A stretch of 64,000 nt of DNA from Asaia astilbis JCM 15831 (lineage in GTDB: Bacteria; Pseudomonadota; Alphaproteobacteria; Acetobacterales; Acetobacteraceae). Where the stretch lies: assembly GCF_000613845.1 (NCBI RefSeq), contig NZ_BAJT01000008.1, positions 62,001-126,000 on the forward strand. The letters are read 5' to 3'. The translations under genes and the position numbers were made by a program. Under the pieces are notes generated by a model. The model saw only the letters and a list, made by a program, of their open reading frames with translations. It made no database searches and was not told the origin of the DNA. Below, in pieces: positions 19,181 to 28,883 of this stretch. Every line of letters starts with the position of its first letter. Within the stretch, counting starts at the first letter, position 1.

Positions 19181-20692
19181 TTACTGGAAAAGGGGTTCAT
19201 GACTGATGGCGTTCTCGAACGCTGCGAAGTTCTGCTCCAGCTGTAGCTGAAGGCGTGCCTTCTGGCTTTTCTTCAGAAAATCGGCACAGGCAAAGCTCTG
19301 AGGCGCCTTGCAAAGCGTGATGACATGATCGCCATCCCAAAGGCTCATGCCCGGGATAAAGGCATAGGTCAGGCTATTGCGCGACAGGGATTTGAGATCG
19401 GCATAGCTGAGAGGGGTGGTCGAGACGGCCTTAAGATAGTCGAGCGTCAGATTGCTGCGTGACACACCTTCATCGTCGGTCGAGAGCACAACCGGAACAT
19501 GGGCATGGCGATAGACATTCAGAGGATGAGCGCCGCCGCTGACACCCAGTATCTGTGCGTTGCTTGTCAGATTGATCTCAACGGCGATGCGGCGCTGGGC
19601 CATTTCCTTCAAGAGGCGAAGGGCGTCCTTTTCCCAGAGAATATCCACGCCATGGCCGATGCGTTCAGCCCCTGCTATTTCGACCGCATCGCGAATATGG
19701 CTTTGCAGTCCGCTTGCCGGGACGAGCGCCGGGGTCAGTTCGCCAGCATGCAGGCTCAGGCGCACATCGGGGTAGAGCGCACCCAGCTTGGCAAACATCT
19801 GCATGTGAAGGCTGTAATCGCCCATAGCGACGGGATTGTCCTCAGGCGCGACAAAGTTCAGCCCGACAAAGCGCGGATCGTCATGGGCAAGCTGATAACC
19901 CGTATCGAGCTGAGTGAAGGCCTGAGCCGGGGTCATGGTGCGAATGGCCTGAAAGAGATAGCGCACCGTCACGGCGCAGCCCGGATGGGCGGCGGGCGTA
20001 TCGCATTGCAGGATGTCGTGCGCTTCGTGCTCCATCTCATCGGTATTGCGACGCGCTTCGGCCACCAGACGAGGCCGTTCGTCCTTGAGCGCCTCATGAG
20101 CGGCGTCGAGATCCAGATCGTGGAGTGGATGCTGGTCGCCTGCCTTCACCATGGCGCCAAGACCGGGCGAGATCATGAGCTCGAGATAAACGACGTGATC
20201 GGCGGCAGCCTGATCGCGCGCCTGAGCCAGCATGGCGCCGGAATGGGCCGGAAGGACAGGCGCGAAGCGACCGAAAGTCGAGAAAAAGTGATCGTGTCCC
20301 GAGCGATCTGCAGGGGATGGCGTGAAGTCGTGCATCGAAAGAGAATCGATCATGACCTCTCTGGCGTCGTCTCGCGTCTTTAACTGGGCGGCTGGGATGT
20401 CACCGGGCGTCGCAAGGCGGCACTTGCCGGGAAGGATGCGCCCCTGCGAGAGCGACACGCATAATCCGTCCTCAGCGGCCCAATCCAGATAGCTCTCCGC
20501 CGAGATGGCTCCAGCCAGATGGTTGTGGAGGTCGCCGCCTTTCGGAAAGTTGCGCATGAACAGCGTCAGCCGGGCAGGGTCATTGCGGAGATGATCGAAG
20601 ATGCGCGCTGTCGACTGGGCCTCAGGGGTTTCGGCCTGAGCAGAAAAAAGCGGAAAAGCGAGCGCGAGAGCAGGGAGAAGGCGAGGCAACAT
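19181..20692 (-). CDS. Exported adenosine deaminase-family protein (ADGF-like)
   Basis: About 503 residues with a signal peptide (MLPRLLPALALAFPLFSAQA). It shows the adenosine deaminase metal and catalytic motifs: DLHNHLAGA, LSLHAGE, ERIGHGVDI, and STDDEGVSRSNL. Length and the N-terminal extension resemble ADGF/CECR1-type secreted deaminases rather than the about 330-residue cytosolic Add. It would deaminate adenosine in the periplasm or outside the cell. Met at 20728 gives a longer N terminus, but the ATG at 20692 gives a clean signal peptide. It ends 14 bp before the nucleoside permease-like gene. Confidence 0.86.
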   Translation of the reverse strand: MLPRLLPALALAFPLFSAQAETPEAQSTARIFDHLRNDPARLTLFMRNFPKGGDLHNHLAGAISAESYLDWAAEDGLCVSLSQGRILPGKCRLATPGDIPAAQLKTRDDAREVMIDSLSMHDFTPSPADRSGHDHFFSTFGRFAPVLPAHSGAMLAQARDQAAADHVVYLELMISPGLGAMVKAGDQHPLHDLDLDAAHEALKDERPRLVAEARRNTDEMEHEAHDILQCDTPAAHPGCAVTVRYLFQAIRTMTPAQAFTQLDTGYQLAHDDPRFVGLNFVAPEDNPVAMGDYSLHMQMFAKLGALYPDVRLSLHAGELTPALVPASGLQSHIRDAVEIAGAERIGHGVDILWEKDALRLLKEMAQRRIAVEINLTSNAQILGVSGGAHPLNVYRHAHVPVVLSTDDEGVSRSNLTLDYLKAVSTTPLSYADLKSLSRNSLTYAFIPGMSLWDGDHVITLCKAPQSFACADFLKKSQKARLQLQLEQNFAAFENAISHEPLFQ

Positions 20693-20897
20693 CCGGCGGA
20701 ACGTGACGAAACGCGCCTGAATTTGCAAGCATCCCGGAGGGGAATGCTGATCTTTTTATGGGAGCTGCCAGTCTGGCAGACCATGCCTGTCTTCAAAGGA
20801 GAGGACAGGGCGACCGGATAAAGGGTCGCGGGGGATCTCAGGAAAGGGTCGGTCCGGGCGCGAGCGCACCAGCCAGACCCGATCCGGGGCGTCAGAC

Positions 20898-20923
20898 GGG
20901 CAAGGGAACTCTGTCCCTTCCCC
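20898..20923. terminator. Hairpin downstream of HU gene
   Basis: GGGCAAGGGA (20898-20907) and TCCCTTCCCC (20914-20923) pair over 10 bp with one mismatch and a 6-base loop, 21 bp beyond the HU stop codon. It is a candidate terminator without a marked T run. Confidence 0.4.
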
Positions 20924-20943
20924 GATCTGGCGCCTGAAGCGGC

Positions 20944-21222
20944 TTACTTGCCGGTCAGAGCGTCCTTGACGTTCTTGGCCGGGGAGTAGCTGAGCTTCTT
21001 GGAAGCGGCGATCTCGATCGTCTCGCCCGTCTTCGGGTTGCGGCCCTGGCGTGCAGCCGTGGAGCGAACCTGAAACTTGCCGAAGCCCGGGATGGAAACT
21101 TCGTCACCCTTGGTGGCGGCATCGACGATGCTGGCCCAGACGGTGTCGAGAGCGGTCTTGGCGTCGGCCTTGGTGCCGCCGGTAGCGGCGGCGATGCGGT
21201 CGATCAGATCAGTGGACTTCAT
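20944..21222 (-). CDS. hup: DNA-binding protein HU
   Basis: A 92-residue histone-like protein. The typical order is MKSTDLIDRIAAATGGTKADA, VSIPGFGKFQVR, and the DNA-contacting arm with RQGRNPKTGETIEIAASK, ending FSP-like SYSPAKNVKDAL. HU bends and compacts DNA as a dimer. The open frame extends to 21336, but the ATG at 21222, preceded by AGAGGATC, gives the family length. It is divergent from xdhA. Confidence 0.96.
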   Translation of the reverse strand: MKSTDLIDRIAAATGGTKADAKTALDTVWASIVDAATKGDEVSIPGFGKFQVRSTAARQGRNPKTGETIEIAASKKLSYSPAKNVKDALTGK

Positions 21223-21411
21223 TGTGATCCTCTTGCGTTTGGAATGGCCGTGGAGCCTTAGGCGCAGTTCGAAGCGAGAACAAGGCAGGAAATGCAATAT
21301 TCCCGATTGTCCTCTGCCGTCGAATCTCCCAATCATACAGGAGTTTCAGGAAAGGACGAAAGGGCTGACCCCGCTCATTCGATCAGTTTCTGGGGAAGTA
21401 CGGGGGTTTTT

Positions 21412-22869
21412 ATGCGTGAGTCGATACGGTTCTACCTCGGGGAACGCCTCGTCACGCTGACCGAGGTGGCGCCCGATCAGACCCTGCTCGACTGGCTGCG
21501 CCATGAGGGACGCACAGGCACCAAAGAGGGATGTAACGAGGGCGATTGCGGTGCCTGCACGGTCATCGTCGTACGTCTGCGCCACGGAAAACCGATGGTG
21601 AAAGCCGTCAATGCGTGCATCCAGCTCCTGCCGATGCTCGATGGAGCGGCGGTGTTCACCATCGAGGATATCGCGGTCGGCAACGCGCTCCATCCGGTTC
21701 AGGAGGCGATGATCGGGCTGAATGGTGCCCAATGCGGGTTCTGTACGCCGGGTTTTGTGATGTCGATGGTCGCCTATCGCAATGCCGAGCAGCCTTCCGA
21801 TGACGATACCGCGATCAATACGGCCCTGTCAGGAAATCTCTGTCGCTGCACGGGGTATGCGCCGATCGTGCGCGCCATGAAGCAGGCTTTGGCGGCGCCG
21901 GACAGCGCTTTTGAAACGGCACTTCCCGCCCTCAAGGCGAAGCTACTGACCTTGCAGGACGGTCAGGATGTTCAGTTTGAGACGACGCGCGGCGCTGTCT
22001 TTCTGCCCTCCAGCACCGAAGCACTGGCGCAGTATCTTCAGGCTCATCCCGAGACGCTGATCGTGGCCGGAGCAACCGATGTCGGCCTTTGGGTGACCAA
22101 AGCCATGCGTCCCTTGCCACGCGTGGCTTTCATCGGACAATGCCCGGATCTCATGCTTATCGAACGGAGCGCTGACGGACTGTCTATCGGCGCAGGTGTC
22201 ACTTATGACGCGGCAAGCGAAGCTCTTTCAGGCTGGCTTCCGGATTTCGGGAGGTTGATCGGACGCATCGGGTCAACGCCGATCCGCAACAGCGCAACGC
22301 TTTGCGGCAACATCGCCAATGGGTCGCCCATCGGCGACGGCCCCCCGGCCCTGATTGCTGCGGGAGCTTTGTTGCATCTGAGAAGCGGCGACCAGAAACG
22401 CACTTTGCCGCTCGAGGCTTATTTTCTGGCTTACGGCGAACAGGACCGGCGCGACGGGGAGTTTGTCGAAGGGGTCACGATACCGCCGCTGGCCGAGGGA
22501 ACCTTCTATCGTAGTTACAAGATATCGAAGCGTTTCGATCAGGATATCTCCGCTGTTCTCGGGGCTTTTGCGGTGCGTCTCGACGAGACAGGGAGCGTTC
22601 TGGAGGCGCGTCTTGCCTTCGGGGGCATGGCCGCCACGCCTTGTCGGGCGTCGCGCGCAGAAGCGGCGCTTGTCGGGTCACGCTGGGATGCCGCGTCGCT
22701 CGACCGGGCGCGTCTGGCTCTCGCCGATGATTTCTCGCCATTGAGCGATATGCGAGCGAGTGCCTGGTATCGCCAAACCGTTGCAGCCAATCTCCTGACA
22801 CGTTTTTTTGAGGAGAGTCGTGGAGAAACGTCTCGCCTCGAAAAGGCAGGAGGGCTTGTCCATGTCTGA
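21412..22869 (+). CDS. xdhA: Xanthine dehydrogenase small subunit (FeS/FAD)
   Basis: 485 residues. The N-terminal plant-type ferredoxin domain has CNEGDCGACTV. The second 2Fe-2S domain has CGFCTPGFVMS and CRCTGY. The FAD-binding PCMH domain has VAGATDVGLWVTK and IGSTPIRNSATLCGNIANGSPIGD, and a C-terminal CO-dehydrogenase-flavoprotein-like domain follows. It passes electrons from the molybdenum subunit to NAD in purine oxidation (hypoxanthine to xanthine to urate). The frame opens earlier, but ATG 21412 starts exactly at the ferredoxin domain. It overlaps xdhB by 8 bases. Confidence 0.95.
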   Translation: MRESIRFYLGERLVTLTEVAPDQTLLDWLRHEGRTGTKEGCNEGDCGACTVIVVRLRHGKPMVKAVNACIQLLPMLDGAAVFTIEDIAVGNALHPVQEAMIGLNGAQCGFCTPGFVMSMVAYRNAEQPSDDDTAINTALSGNLCRCTGYAPIVRAMKQALAAPDSAFETALPALKAKLLTLQDGQDVQFETTRGAVFLPSSTEALAQYLQAHPETLIVAGATDVGLWVTKAMRPLPRVAFIGQCPDLMLIERSADGLSIGAGVTYDAASEALSGWLPDFGRLIGRIGSTPIRNSATLCGNIANGSPIGDGPPALIAAGALLHLRSGDQKRTLPLEAYFLAYGEQDRRDGEFVEGVTIPPLAEGTFYRSYKISKRFDQDISAVLGAFAVRLDETGSVLEARLAFGGMAATPCRASRAEAALVGSRWDAASLDRARLALADDFSPLSDMRASAWYRQTVAANLLTRFFEESRGETSRLEKAGGLVHV

Positions 22870-25228
22870 GCCGGTCAAGCCTGTTCAAGTGTGTGACCGT
22901 GATGCGGCTGCAGCCCCTGACAGGTCACGTGACATGAAGCATGAAAGCGCGTTGCTACATGTCACCGGTCGGGCGCTCTACATTGACGACCTGCCAGAGC
23001 CCAAGGGGCTGTTGCATGTCGTGCCGGGATTGAGCGAGAAGGCTCATGCCCGTCTCGTTTCGGTCGATCTCTCCGCTATTCGTGCCGTGCCGGGTGTCGT
23101 GCGTGTTCTGACTGCAACCGATATTCCCGGCGAGAATCAGACAAGTCCGGTCCACGCCAATGATGAACCCCTTCTGGCGGTGGATCTGGTGCAGCATGTC
23201 GGCCAGCCGATCTTTGCCATTGTGGCGACCGAACGTGCGATTGCCAGAAGGGCGGTCAAACTGGCGCGGATCGTTTATGAAGAGCGCCCTGCCATTCTCG
23301 ATATTCAGTCAGCAAAAGCCAATGGAAGCGCTGTGGTCTGGCGACCGCTCATCATGGAGCGCGGCGCCGTCGAGCCTGCCCTGAGAGAGGCTCCGAGAAC
23401 GATCAGAGGCAGTCTGACGATCGGCGGTCAGGAGCATTTCTATCTCGAAGGACAGGTGGCGCTGGCTCAACCGGGCGAGGCGGGCGAAATGCGGGTCTGG
23501 TCGTCGACCCAGCATCCGTCGGAAACCCAGCATCTCGTGGCGAGTGTGCTGGGTCGTCCGCATCACCTTGTGACAACCGAAATCAGGCGTATGGGAGGCG
23601 GCTTCGGTGGCAAGGAATCACAGGCCAATGGTTGCGCCTGCCTTGCCGCGCTCGCGGCTGACATCACGGGACAGGCCGCCAAGATGCGCCTCGATCGTGA
23701 TGACGACATGGTCATCACGGGCAAGCGTCACGATTTCAAGGTCGAGTACGAGGTAGGATTTACCGATCAGGGCGATATTCTTGCGGTGGATATGGAGCTT
23801 GCTGCGCGCTGCGGCTGGTCGGCCGATCTGTCCGGCCCGGTGACCGATCGCGCGCTGTTTCACGCCGATAATGCCTATTTCTATCCTGATGTGCGGTTTC
23901 GGTCTCTGGCGCTGAAAACCAATACGCAATCCAATACCGCGTTTCGAGGCTTTGGGGGCCCGCAGGGCATTGTCGCAGCAGAACGCGTGATCGAGGAAAT
24001 TGCCTTTGCCACGGGGCTGGATCCGCTCGATGTGCGGCTGCGGAACGTCTATGGCACGGGCGAGCGCGACGTCACGCCGTATCACATGGTGGTTGAAGAC
24101 TCGATCAGCGAGTTGATCATGACCCAGCTTGCCGACCAATGCGCCTATCGCGAGAGGCGGGAGACGTTGCGCGCGTTCAATGCGACGAGCCGCACCCTAC
24201 GCAAGGGCATCGCGCTTGTTCCCGTCAAATTCGGCATCTCTTTTACGGCGACCCATTACAATCAGGCTGGTGCTCTCGTTCATGTCTATACCGATGGCTC
24301 GGTGCAGGTGAATCACGGCGGGACCGAGATGGGGCAGGGTCTGCACACGAAAATGGTGCAGATCGTGATGCGTGAGTTTGCCCTTCCCGCCGATAAGGTG
24401 CGGATCACCGCAACGACGACGGGAAAGGTGCCCAACACCTCCGCAACGGCGGCTTCTTCAGGCGCCGATCTCAACGGCATGGCCGTTCTCGATGCCGTGA
24501 CCCAGATCAAGAATCGTATGATCGCTTTTGCCTCAGAGAAATGGCAGGTGCCCGAAGATCAGATCGTGTTCGGTCCGCAAGGCGTGCTTATCGGAGAGGA
24601 GCGCGTGGCGTTCCGTGATCTGGTCTGGCAGGTCTATTTCGCGCGGATTTCTCTCTCGGCCAGTGGCTTTTACAAAACGCCCAAGATCTCCTGGGATGCG
24701 ACGACAGGGCGCGGTCGTCCCTTTTACTATTTCGCCTATGGTGCGGCCTGTGCGGAGATAACGCTCGATCTGCTGACGGGGGAGAACACGATCGATCGCG
24801 TCGATATCCTTCACGATGCGGGAGAGTCGCTCAATCCTGAGATCGATATCGGTCAGATCGAAGGCGCTTTCGTTCAGGGCGCCGGATGGCTGACAACTGA
24901 AGAGCTGGTCTGGGACGGGCAGGGGCGACTGCGTACCCATGCCCCCAGCACCTACAAGATCCCGGCCTGCTCCGACCGGCCGCGGATCTTCAACGTGGAG
25001 CTGCTGAAGAACGCTCCGAACCGTGAAGCGACCATCTACCGCTCCAAGGCCGTGGGCGAGCCGCCTCTCGTTCACGGCGTGGCTGTGCTGCATGCCCTTT
25101 CAGACGCGATTGCGAGTCTTGATGACTATCGATCCTGTCCGAGGCTCGATGCGCCTGCGACGCCCGAGACGCTGCTGAGGACGATCATGGCTCTCCAGGC
25201 AAAAAGCGGTCATGGAGGCCCGATCTGA
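22862..25228 (+). CDS. xdhB: Xanthine dehydrogenase molybdopterin subunit
   Basis: 788 residues of the xanthine oxidase molybdenum-binding family. Signatures include VTGRALYIDDLPEP at the start, GGQEHFYLEGQVALA, RRMGGGFGGKESQ, NTAFRGFGGPQG, NHGGTEMGQGLHTKMVQI, and the C-terminal GEPPLVHG with the glutamate that acts as general base. Together with xdhA it oxidises hypoxanthine and xanthine in the cytoplasm. ATG 22862 overlaps the xdhA stop, indicating translational coupling. Confidence 0.95.
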   Translation: MSEPVKPVQVCDRDAAAAPDRSRDMKHESALLHVTGRALYIDDLPEPKGLLHVVPGLSEKAHARLVSVDLSAIRAVPGVVRVLTATDIPGENQTSPVHANDEPLLAVDLVQHVGQPIFAIVATERAIARRAVKLARIVYEERPAILDIQSAKANGSAVVWRPLIMERGAVEPALREAPRTIRGSLTIGGQEHFYLEGQVALAQPGEAGEMRVWSSTQHPSETQHLVASVLGRPHHLVTTEIRRMGGGFGGKESQANGCACLAALAADITGQAAKMRLDRDDDMVITGKRHDFKVEYEVGFTDQGDILAVDMELAARCGWSADLSGPVTDRALFHADNAYFYPDVRFRSLALKTNTQSNTAFRGFGGPQGIVAAERVIEEIAFATGLDPLDVRLRNVYGTGERDVTPYHMVVEDSISELIMTQLADQCAYRERRETLRAFNATSRTLRKGIALVPVKFGISFTATHYNQAGALVHVYTDGSVQVNHGGTEMGQGLHTKMVQIVMREFALPADKVRITATTTGKVPNTSATAASSGADLNGMAVLDAVTQIKNRMIAFASEKWQVPEDQIVFGPQGVLIGEERVAFRDLVWQVYFARISLSASGFYKTPKISWDATTGRGRPFYYFAYGAACAEITLDLLTGENTIDRVDILHDAGESLNPEIDIGQIEGAFVQGAGWLTTEELVWDGQGRLRTHAPSTYKIPACSDRPRIFNVELLKNAPNREATIYRSKAVGEPPLVHGVAVLHALSDAIASLDDYRSCPRLDAPATPETLLRTIMALQAKSGHGGPI

Positions 25229-26027
25229 TCGATCTGGAGCTACTTCGCGTCTGGCAACGCCAGGCCAGGCCCGTGCTGCGTGTCATCGTGGCTGAAACCA
25301 GAGGATCGACCCCGCGCGAAGCGGCGCCTTCATGCTCGTTACCGAAGCGGCGCAGACAGGCACCATCGGTGGGGGACAGCTCGAATGGGACTGTCTCGAT
25401 CGCGCACGGCAGATTTTGAGGGGCGAAACCGGATGCGAAGAGAGCCGTTTCGTCCTCGGGCCGCAGATCAATCAGTGCTGCGGCGGGGCGGTTATTGTGC
25501 GCTACGAGCGGGTTGACGATCTGGACCATGAAACCCGTCTGCTCAGCCAAGCGCGATATGCTTGGCCGGGTCTGACTGTTTTCGGTGCCGGTCATGTCGG
25601 TCGGGCTGTCGTCCGTGCGGCAAACCTGTTGCCCCTTGCGGTGCGTTGGGTCGATCCGCGGGACGATGAATTTGGCTTGGTCCCTGAAGGGGTGATCTTG
25701 TGCGTCACGAATGATTGGGAAGACGAGATCGTCCGATTGAAGTCAGGGGACGGTGTTCTGGTCATGACGCCGAGCCACACGCTCGATGCGCTCATCGTGG
25801 CTGCAGCTCTTGAGCGCGATGATCTGGCTTATGTCGGGCTGATTGGCTCACAGAGCAAAAGGCGTCGCTTTGAAGCTGGGTTCAGGGCGGTAGGTCTCGC
25901 TCAGGCGCAGATCGACCGTCTCGTTTGTCCGATTGGCGCGGACGGGCTGGGGGATAAACGACCTGAGATCATCGCTGCCTTTGTGGCGGCAGAGCTCGCG
26001 GCACGATTGGTTCAACGTCCTGGCTAG
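25225..26027 (+). CDS. xdhC: XdhC molybdenum cofactor insertion factor (frame break near 25323)
   Basis: The XdhC/CoxI family, which binds sulfurated molybdopterin and loads it into XdhB. The C-terminal part has the Rossmann segment LTVFGAGHVGRAVVRAA and YVGLIGSQSKRRRF. The N-terminal part (LRVIVAETRGSTPRE) is in another frame. Adding one G to GG at 25323-25324 gives TPREAGAFMLVTEAAQTGTIGGGQLEW, the family's N-terminal signature. The start codon is unclear: no ATG, GTG or TTG is well placed upstream. CTG 25225, after GGAGG at 25214-25218, is the first candidate. Confidence 0.82.
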
Positions 26028-26094
26028 GGCATTTAAATGACGCGACTGGGACAACGAATTTTTTTCGGTTTCCGGTCGCACAAGGAGGCAGGCA

Positions 26095-26772
26095 ATGAGC
26101 GGATCAGAACCGATACGGGGTATTCTTTTCGATATGGATGGCGTGCTGCTCGATAGCGAGACGCTGTCGCTCGACGCCTTCGTGATGGGAGCCAAGGATC
26201 TGGGGCACGATATGCCCCTCGAGTTCGCAAGACAGATGATCGGGCTTCCCGGCGACGCGTGTGCCCGTCTGGTGATTGAGACATACGGGTCCGACATCGA
26301 TCTCAAGCGTCTTTTTCAGGCTCAGGACAAGCGCCTGCACGACCTTGTCGAAGCCGGTGCTCTGGTCATGAAGGAAGGGGTTGTGCCGCTTCTGAATTAT
26401 CTCGACTCAAAGAAGCTGCCGCGTGCAATCGCGACTTCTTCAAGCCGTGCCCGTGCGGATGCTCATTTGCGTCATGTTGGCATTTTCGAGAGGTTCGATG
26501 CGATCGTTACGCGGGATGATGTCACACGTGGGAAGCCGGACCCAGAGCCGTATCTACGGGCTGCTCAGGCTATCGGTGTCGATCCGAAGTCGTGCCTTGC
26601 GGTCGAGGATTCCCATAACGGCGCTCGCGCAGCCCATGCTGCCGGTATCAGAGTGCTCGTCGTGCCGGATCTAATGGAGCCCAATGACGAGATTATCGGC
26701 AAGGCCCATGCGATCATGGAAAATCTGCATCAGGTACGCGACTTTATCGAGCGCTCAGCAGAAAGCACCTGA
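26095..26772 (+). CDS. HAD-superfamily hydrolase (phosphoglycolate/beta-phosphoglucomutase type)
   Basis: 225 residues. HAD motif I is ILFDMDGVLLDSE, motif II is the Ser in IATSSSRARAD, and motifs III/IV are Lys in RGKPDPEPY and VEDSHNGARAA. A helical cap lies between motifs I and II. These enzymes dephosphorylate or isomerise small sugar phosphates, and the substrate cannot be read from sequence. It lies 67 bp after xdhC on the same strand and may be transcribed with it, with AGGAGGCAG before the ATG. Confidence 0.88.
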   Translation: MSGSEPIRGILFDMDGVLLDSETLSLDAFVMGAKDLGHDMPLEFARQMIGLPGDACARLVIETYGSDIDLKRLFQAQDKRLHDLVEAGALVMKEGVVPLLNYLDSKKLPRAIATSSSRARADAHLRHVGIFERFDAIVTRDDVTRGKPDPEPYLRAAQAIGVDPKSCLAVEDSHNGARAAHAAGIRVLVVPDLMEPNDEIIGKAHAIMENLHQVRDFIERSAEST

Positions 26773-26823
26773 CAGCGCCAGGTGGGGCGGGGCCAACCTG
26801 CTCCGTCGATCCGGATGATCGGA

Positions 26824-27009
26824 TCAGTGGCAGTCGCCACCCTTGCAGCCGGAACAGCTGCCGCAGCCTTTTTTGGCATCGATCTGGGCCGTCTTCTTCG
26901 TGATGCCGAGCTGTCGTTTGAGACGCGTAGCGTGAGCGGGGAAGAGCCTGTTGAGCCAGAACAGCAGGGCCACGGCAACAAGGGCGAGAACGATCAGGCT
27001 TTGAATCAT
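26824..27009 (-). CDS. FeoB-associated cysteine-rich membrane protein
   Basis: 61 residues. A single N-terminal membrane helix (IQSLIVLALVAVALLFWLN) is followed by a basic stretch and a C-terminal cysteine/glycine cluster (CGSCSGCKGGDC, with CH at the end). This layout is that of the FeoB-associated Cys-rich proteins found at the end of feo operons. The ATG overlaps the feoB stop (TGATG), so translation is coupled. A role in handling Fe2+ or electrons at the FeoB pore is plausible but unproven. Confidence 0.82.
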   Translation of the reverse strand: MIQSLIVLALVAVALLFWLNRLFPAHATRLKRQLGITKKTAQIDAKKGCGSCSGCKGGDCH

Positions 27010-28877
27010 CAGGGAGCTCCGGTCAGGGCGCGAGTGACGTGATAGGTAAGGAGCGCAGCTATATAGGCAAGCCCGAAGAGATAGGCAGCGGCGCCTAAAA
27101 CCACCTTGATCGATCCGGTCTCGCGACGCATCACGGCAAGGGTCGAGATGCATTGCGGTGCGTAAACATACCAGGCGAGCAGGGCGAAAGCTGTTGCCAT
27201 GCTCCAATGCGCGCTGAGCAGGGGCATGAGCTGGCTTGCGGCATTGTCGTCCGTCGCACTCAACGCGTAGACGGTGGCCAGCGAACTGACTGCGACCTCG
27301 CGGGCGGCCAATCCCGGAATGAGAGACACGCAGATCTGCCAGTTGAAGCCGATCGGTGCAAAGATCGGCAGCATCCAATGACCGATCCGGCCCGCGAGGC
27401 TGTAGTCGATCGGCGCTCCGGCTGCGCCCGGAGGCGGAGCAGGGAAGCTCGAAAGTGCCCAGAGCAGCACGTTCAGGGAGACGATGATGGTGCCCACGCG
27501 TGAGAGAAACATGACCGCGCGCTGCCACAGGCCCAGCCCAATGCTTTTCAGATTCGGCCGGCGATAGGGCGGCAATTCGAGGAGCAGGGGGTGCTCGTTG
27601 GATGCCACACCGCGCGTCATGAGACGGGCAGCGAGGATGCCACTTACAATGGCGACAAGGTAGAACCCGAACAGGACCAGCCCCTGAAGGCCCAGAAACC
27701 CGAAGACGGTACGACGGGGCACAAACGCTGCGATCAGCAGGGTGTAGACGGGCAGCCGCGCCGAGCATGTCATGAGCGGGGTGATCAGGATCGTGACCAG
27801 TCTGTCCCGCGGATTCTGGATTGTACGTGTGGCCATCAAGCCGGGAATGGCGCAGGCAAAGCTTGAGAGCAGGGGGATGAACGACCGTCCGCTCAGCCCG
27901 GCCAGAGCCATGATTCTGTCCAGAAGAAAGGCCGCCCGCGGCAGATACCCTGTTTCTTCGAGCGTCAGAATCCAGAGAAACAGGATGAGAATCTGGGGCA
28001 GGAAAACGATGACTGTCCCGGCACCCGCGATGACGCCGTCTGTCAGGAGGCTACGGAGCGTCCCTTCAGGTAGCGGTGAGACAAGCGCCTGCCCGAGAGC
28101 CGCAACTCCCGTTTCCAGGGCGCTCATCAACGGCTGAGCCCAGGCGAAGACCGTCTGGAACATGAAGAAGAGCACGACCAGTAGGATGATCGGCCCCCAG
28201 ACCGGATGCAGAAACCAGCGATCGAGTCTGTCGGCCAGCCGATCGCCCTTCAGGGCTCCTTCATTGGTAAAGCGCGCGATGAGCGCGCCCGCCTGTGCGT
28301 GCAGGTTGGCGCCGTCGGGCAAGGCCGAAGGAACTGCAAATTCGGGTTTATCCAGAGCCTCCAGCAGATTGGTAACACCGCTCTTTCGAAGGCTGATCGT
28401 CGGAATGATCGGGACACCGATTGCGGAGGCAAGACCCGGGACGTCGATTGTGAGCCCAAGGTGGCCTGCCTCGTCCATCATGTTCAGAACGATGAGCATC
28501 GGCCGACCGAGCTGAACCAGTTCGAGCATAAAGCGCAGATGAAGACGCAGGTTACTGGCCGACACCACACAGATCATGAGGTCTGGTTGTTTTTCGACAG
28601 CATGGCGTCCCATGCAGACATCGCGCGTCACATCTTCGTCGGGGCTGGTCGCTCCCAGACTATAGGCGCCGGGAAGATCGAGCAGTCTGACGCTGCGTCC
28701 CTGCGGGGTCGTCAGGCTTCCTTCCTTACGTTCGACCGTGACGCCTGCGTAATTTGCAACCTTCTGGCGGCTTCCCGTGAGCTGGTTGAAAAGGGAGGTC
28801 TTGCCACAATTGGGATTGCCGACGAGGGCAGCCCTTAACGGCCGGTTGGCCGTTTCCGGCATAGTTACGGCATCCAT
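27009..28877 (-). CDS. feoB: Ferrous iron transporter FeoB
   Basis: 622 residues. The N-terminal G domain has G1 GNPNCGKTS (residues 20-28), G3 DLPGAYSLG and G4-like VLNMMDEA. The membrane domain has about eight or more helices with Gate motifs (CSARLPVYTLLI and GLAAREVAVSSLATVYA). It imports Fe2+ across the inner membrane in a GTP-dependent way. It is somewhat shorter than E. coli FeoB. It sits between feoA (6 bp upstream) and the cysteine-rich protein. Confidence 0.95.
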   Translation of the reverse strand: MDAVTMPETANRPLRAALVGNPNCGKTSLFNQLTGSRQKVANYAGVTVERKEGSLTTPQGRSVRLLDLPGAYSLGATSPDEDVTRDVCMGRHAVEKQPDLMICVVSASNLRLHLRFMLELVQLGRPMLIVLNMMDEAGHLGLTIDVPGLASAIGVPIIPTISLRKSGVTNLLEALDKPEFAVPSALPDGANLHAQAGALIARFTNEGALKGDRLADRLDRWFLHPVWGPIILLVVLFFMFQTVFAWAQPLMSALETGVAALGQALVSPLPEGTLRSLLTDGVIAGAGTVIVFLPQILILFLWILTLEETGYLPRAAFLLDRIMALAGLSGRSFIPLLSSFACAIPGLMATRTIQNPRDRLVTILITPLMTCSARLPVYTLLIAAFVPRRTVFGFLGLQGLVLFGFYLVAIVSGILAARLMTRGVASNEHPLLLELPPYRRPNLKSIGLGLWQRAVMFLSRVGTIIVSLNVLLWALSSFPAPPPGAAGAPIDYSLAGRIGHWMLPIFAPIGFNWQICVSLIPGLAAREVAVSSLATVYALSATDDNAASQLMPLLSAHWSMATAFALLAWYVYAPQCISTLAVMRRETGSIKVVLGAAAYLFGLAYIAALLTYHVTRALTGAP

Positions 28878-28883
28878 CAGAAA

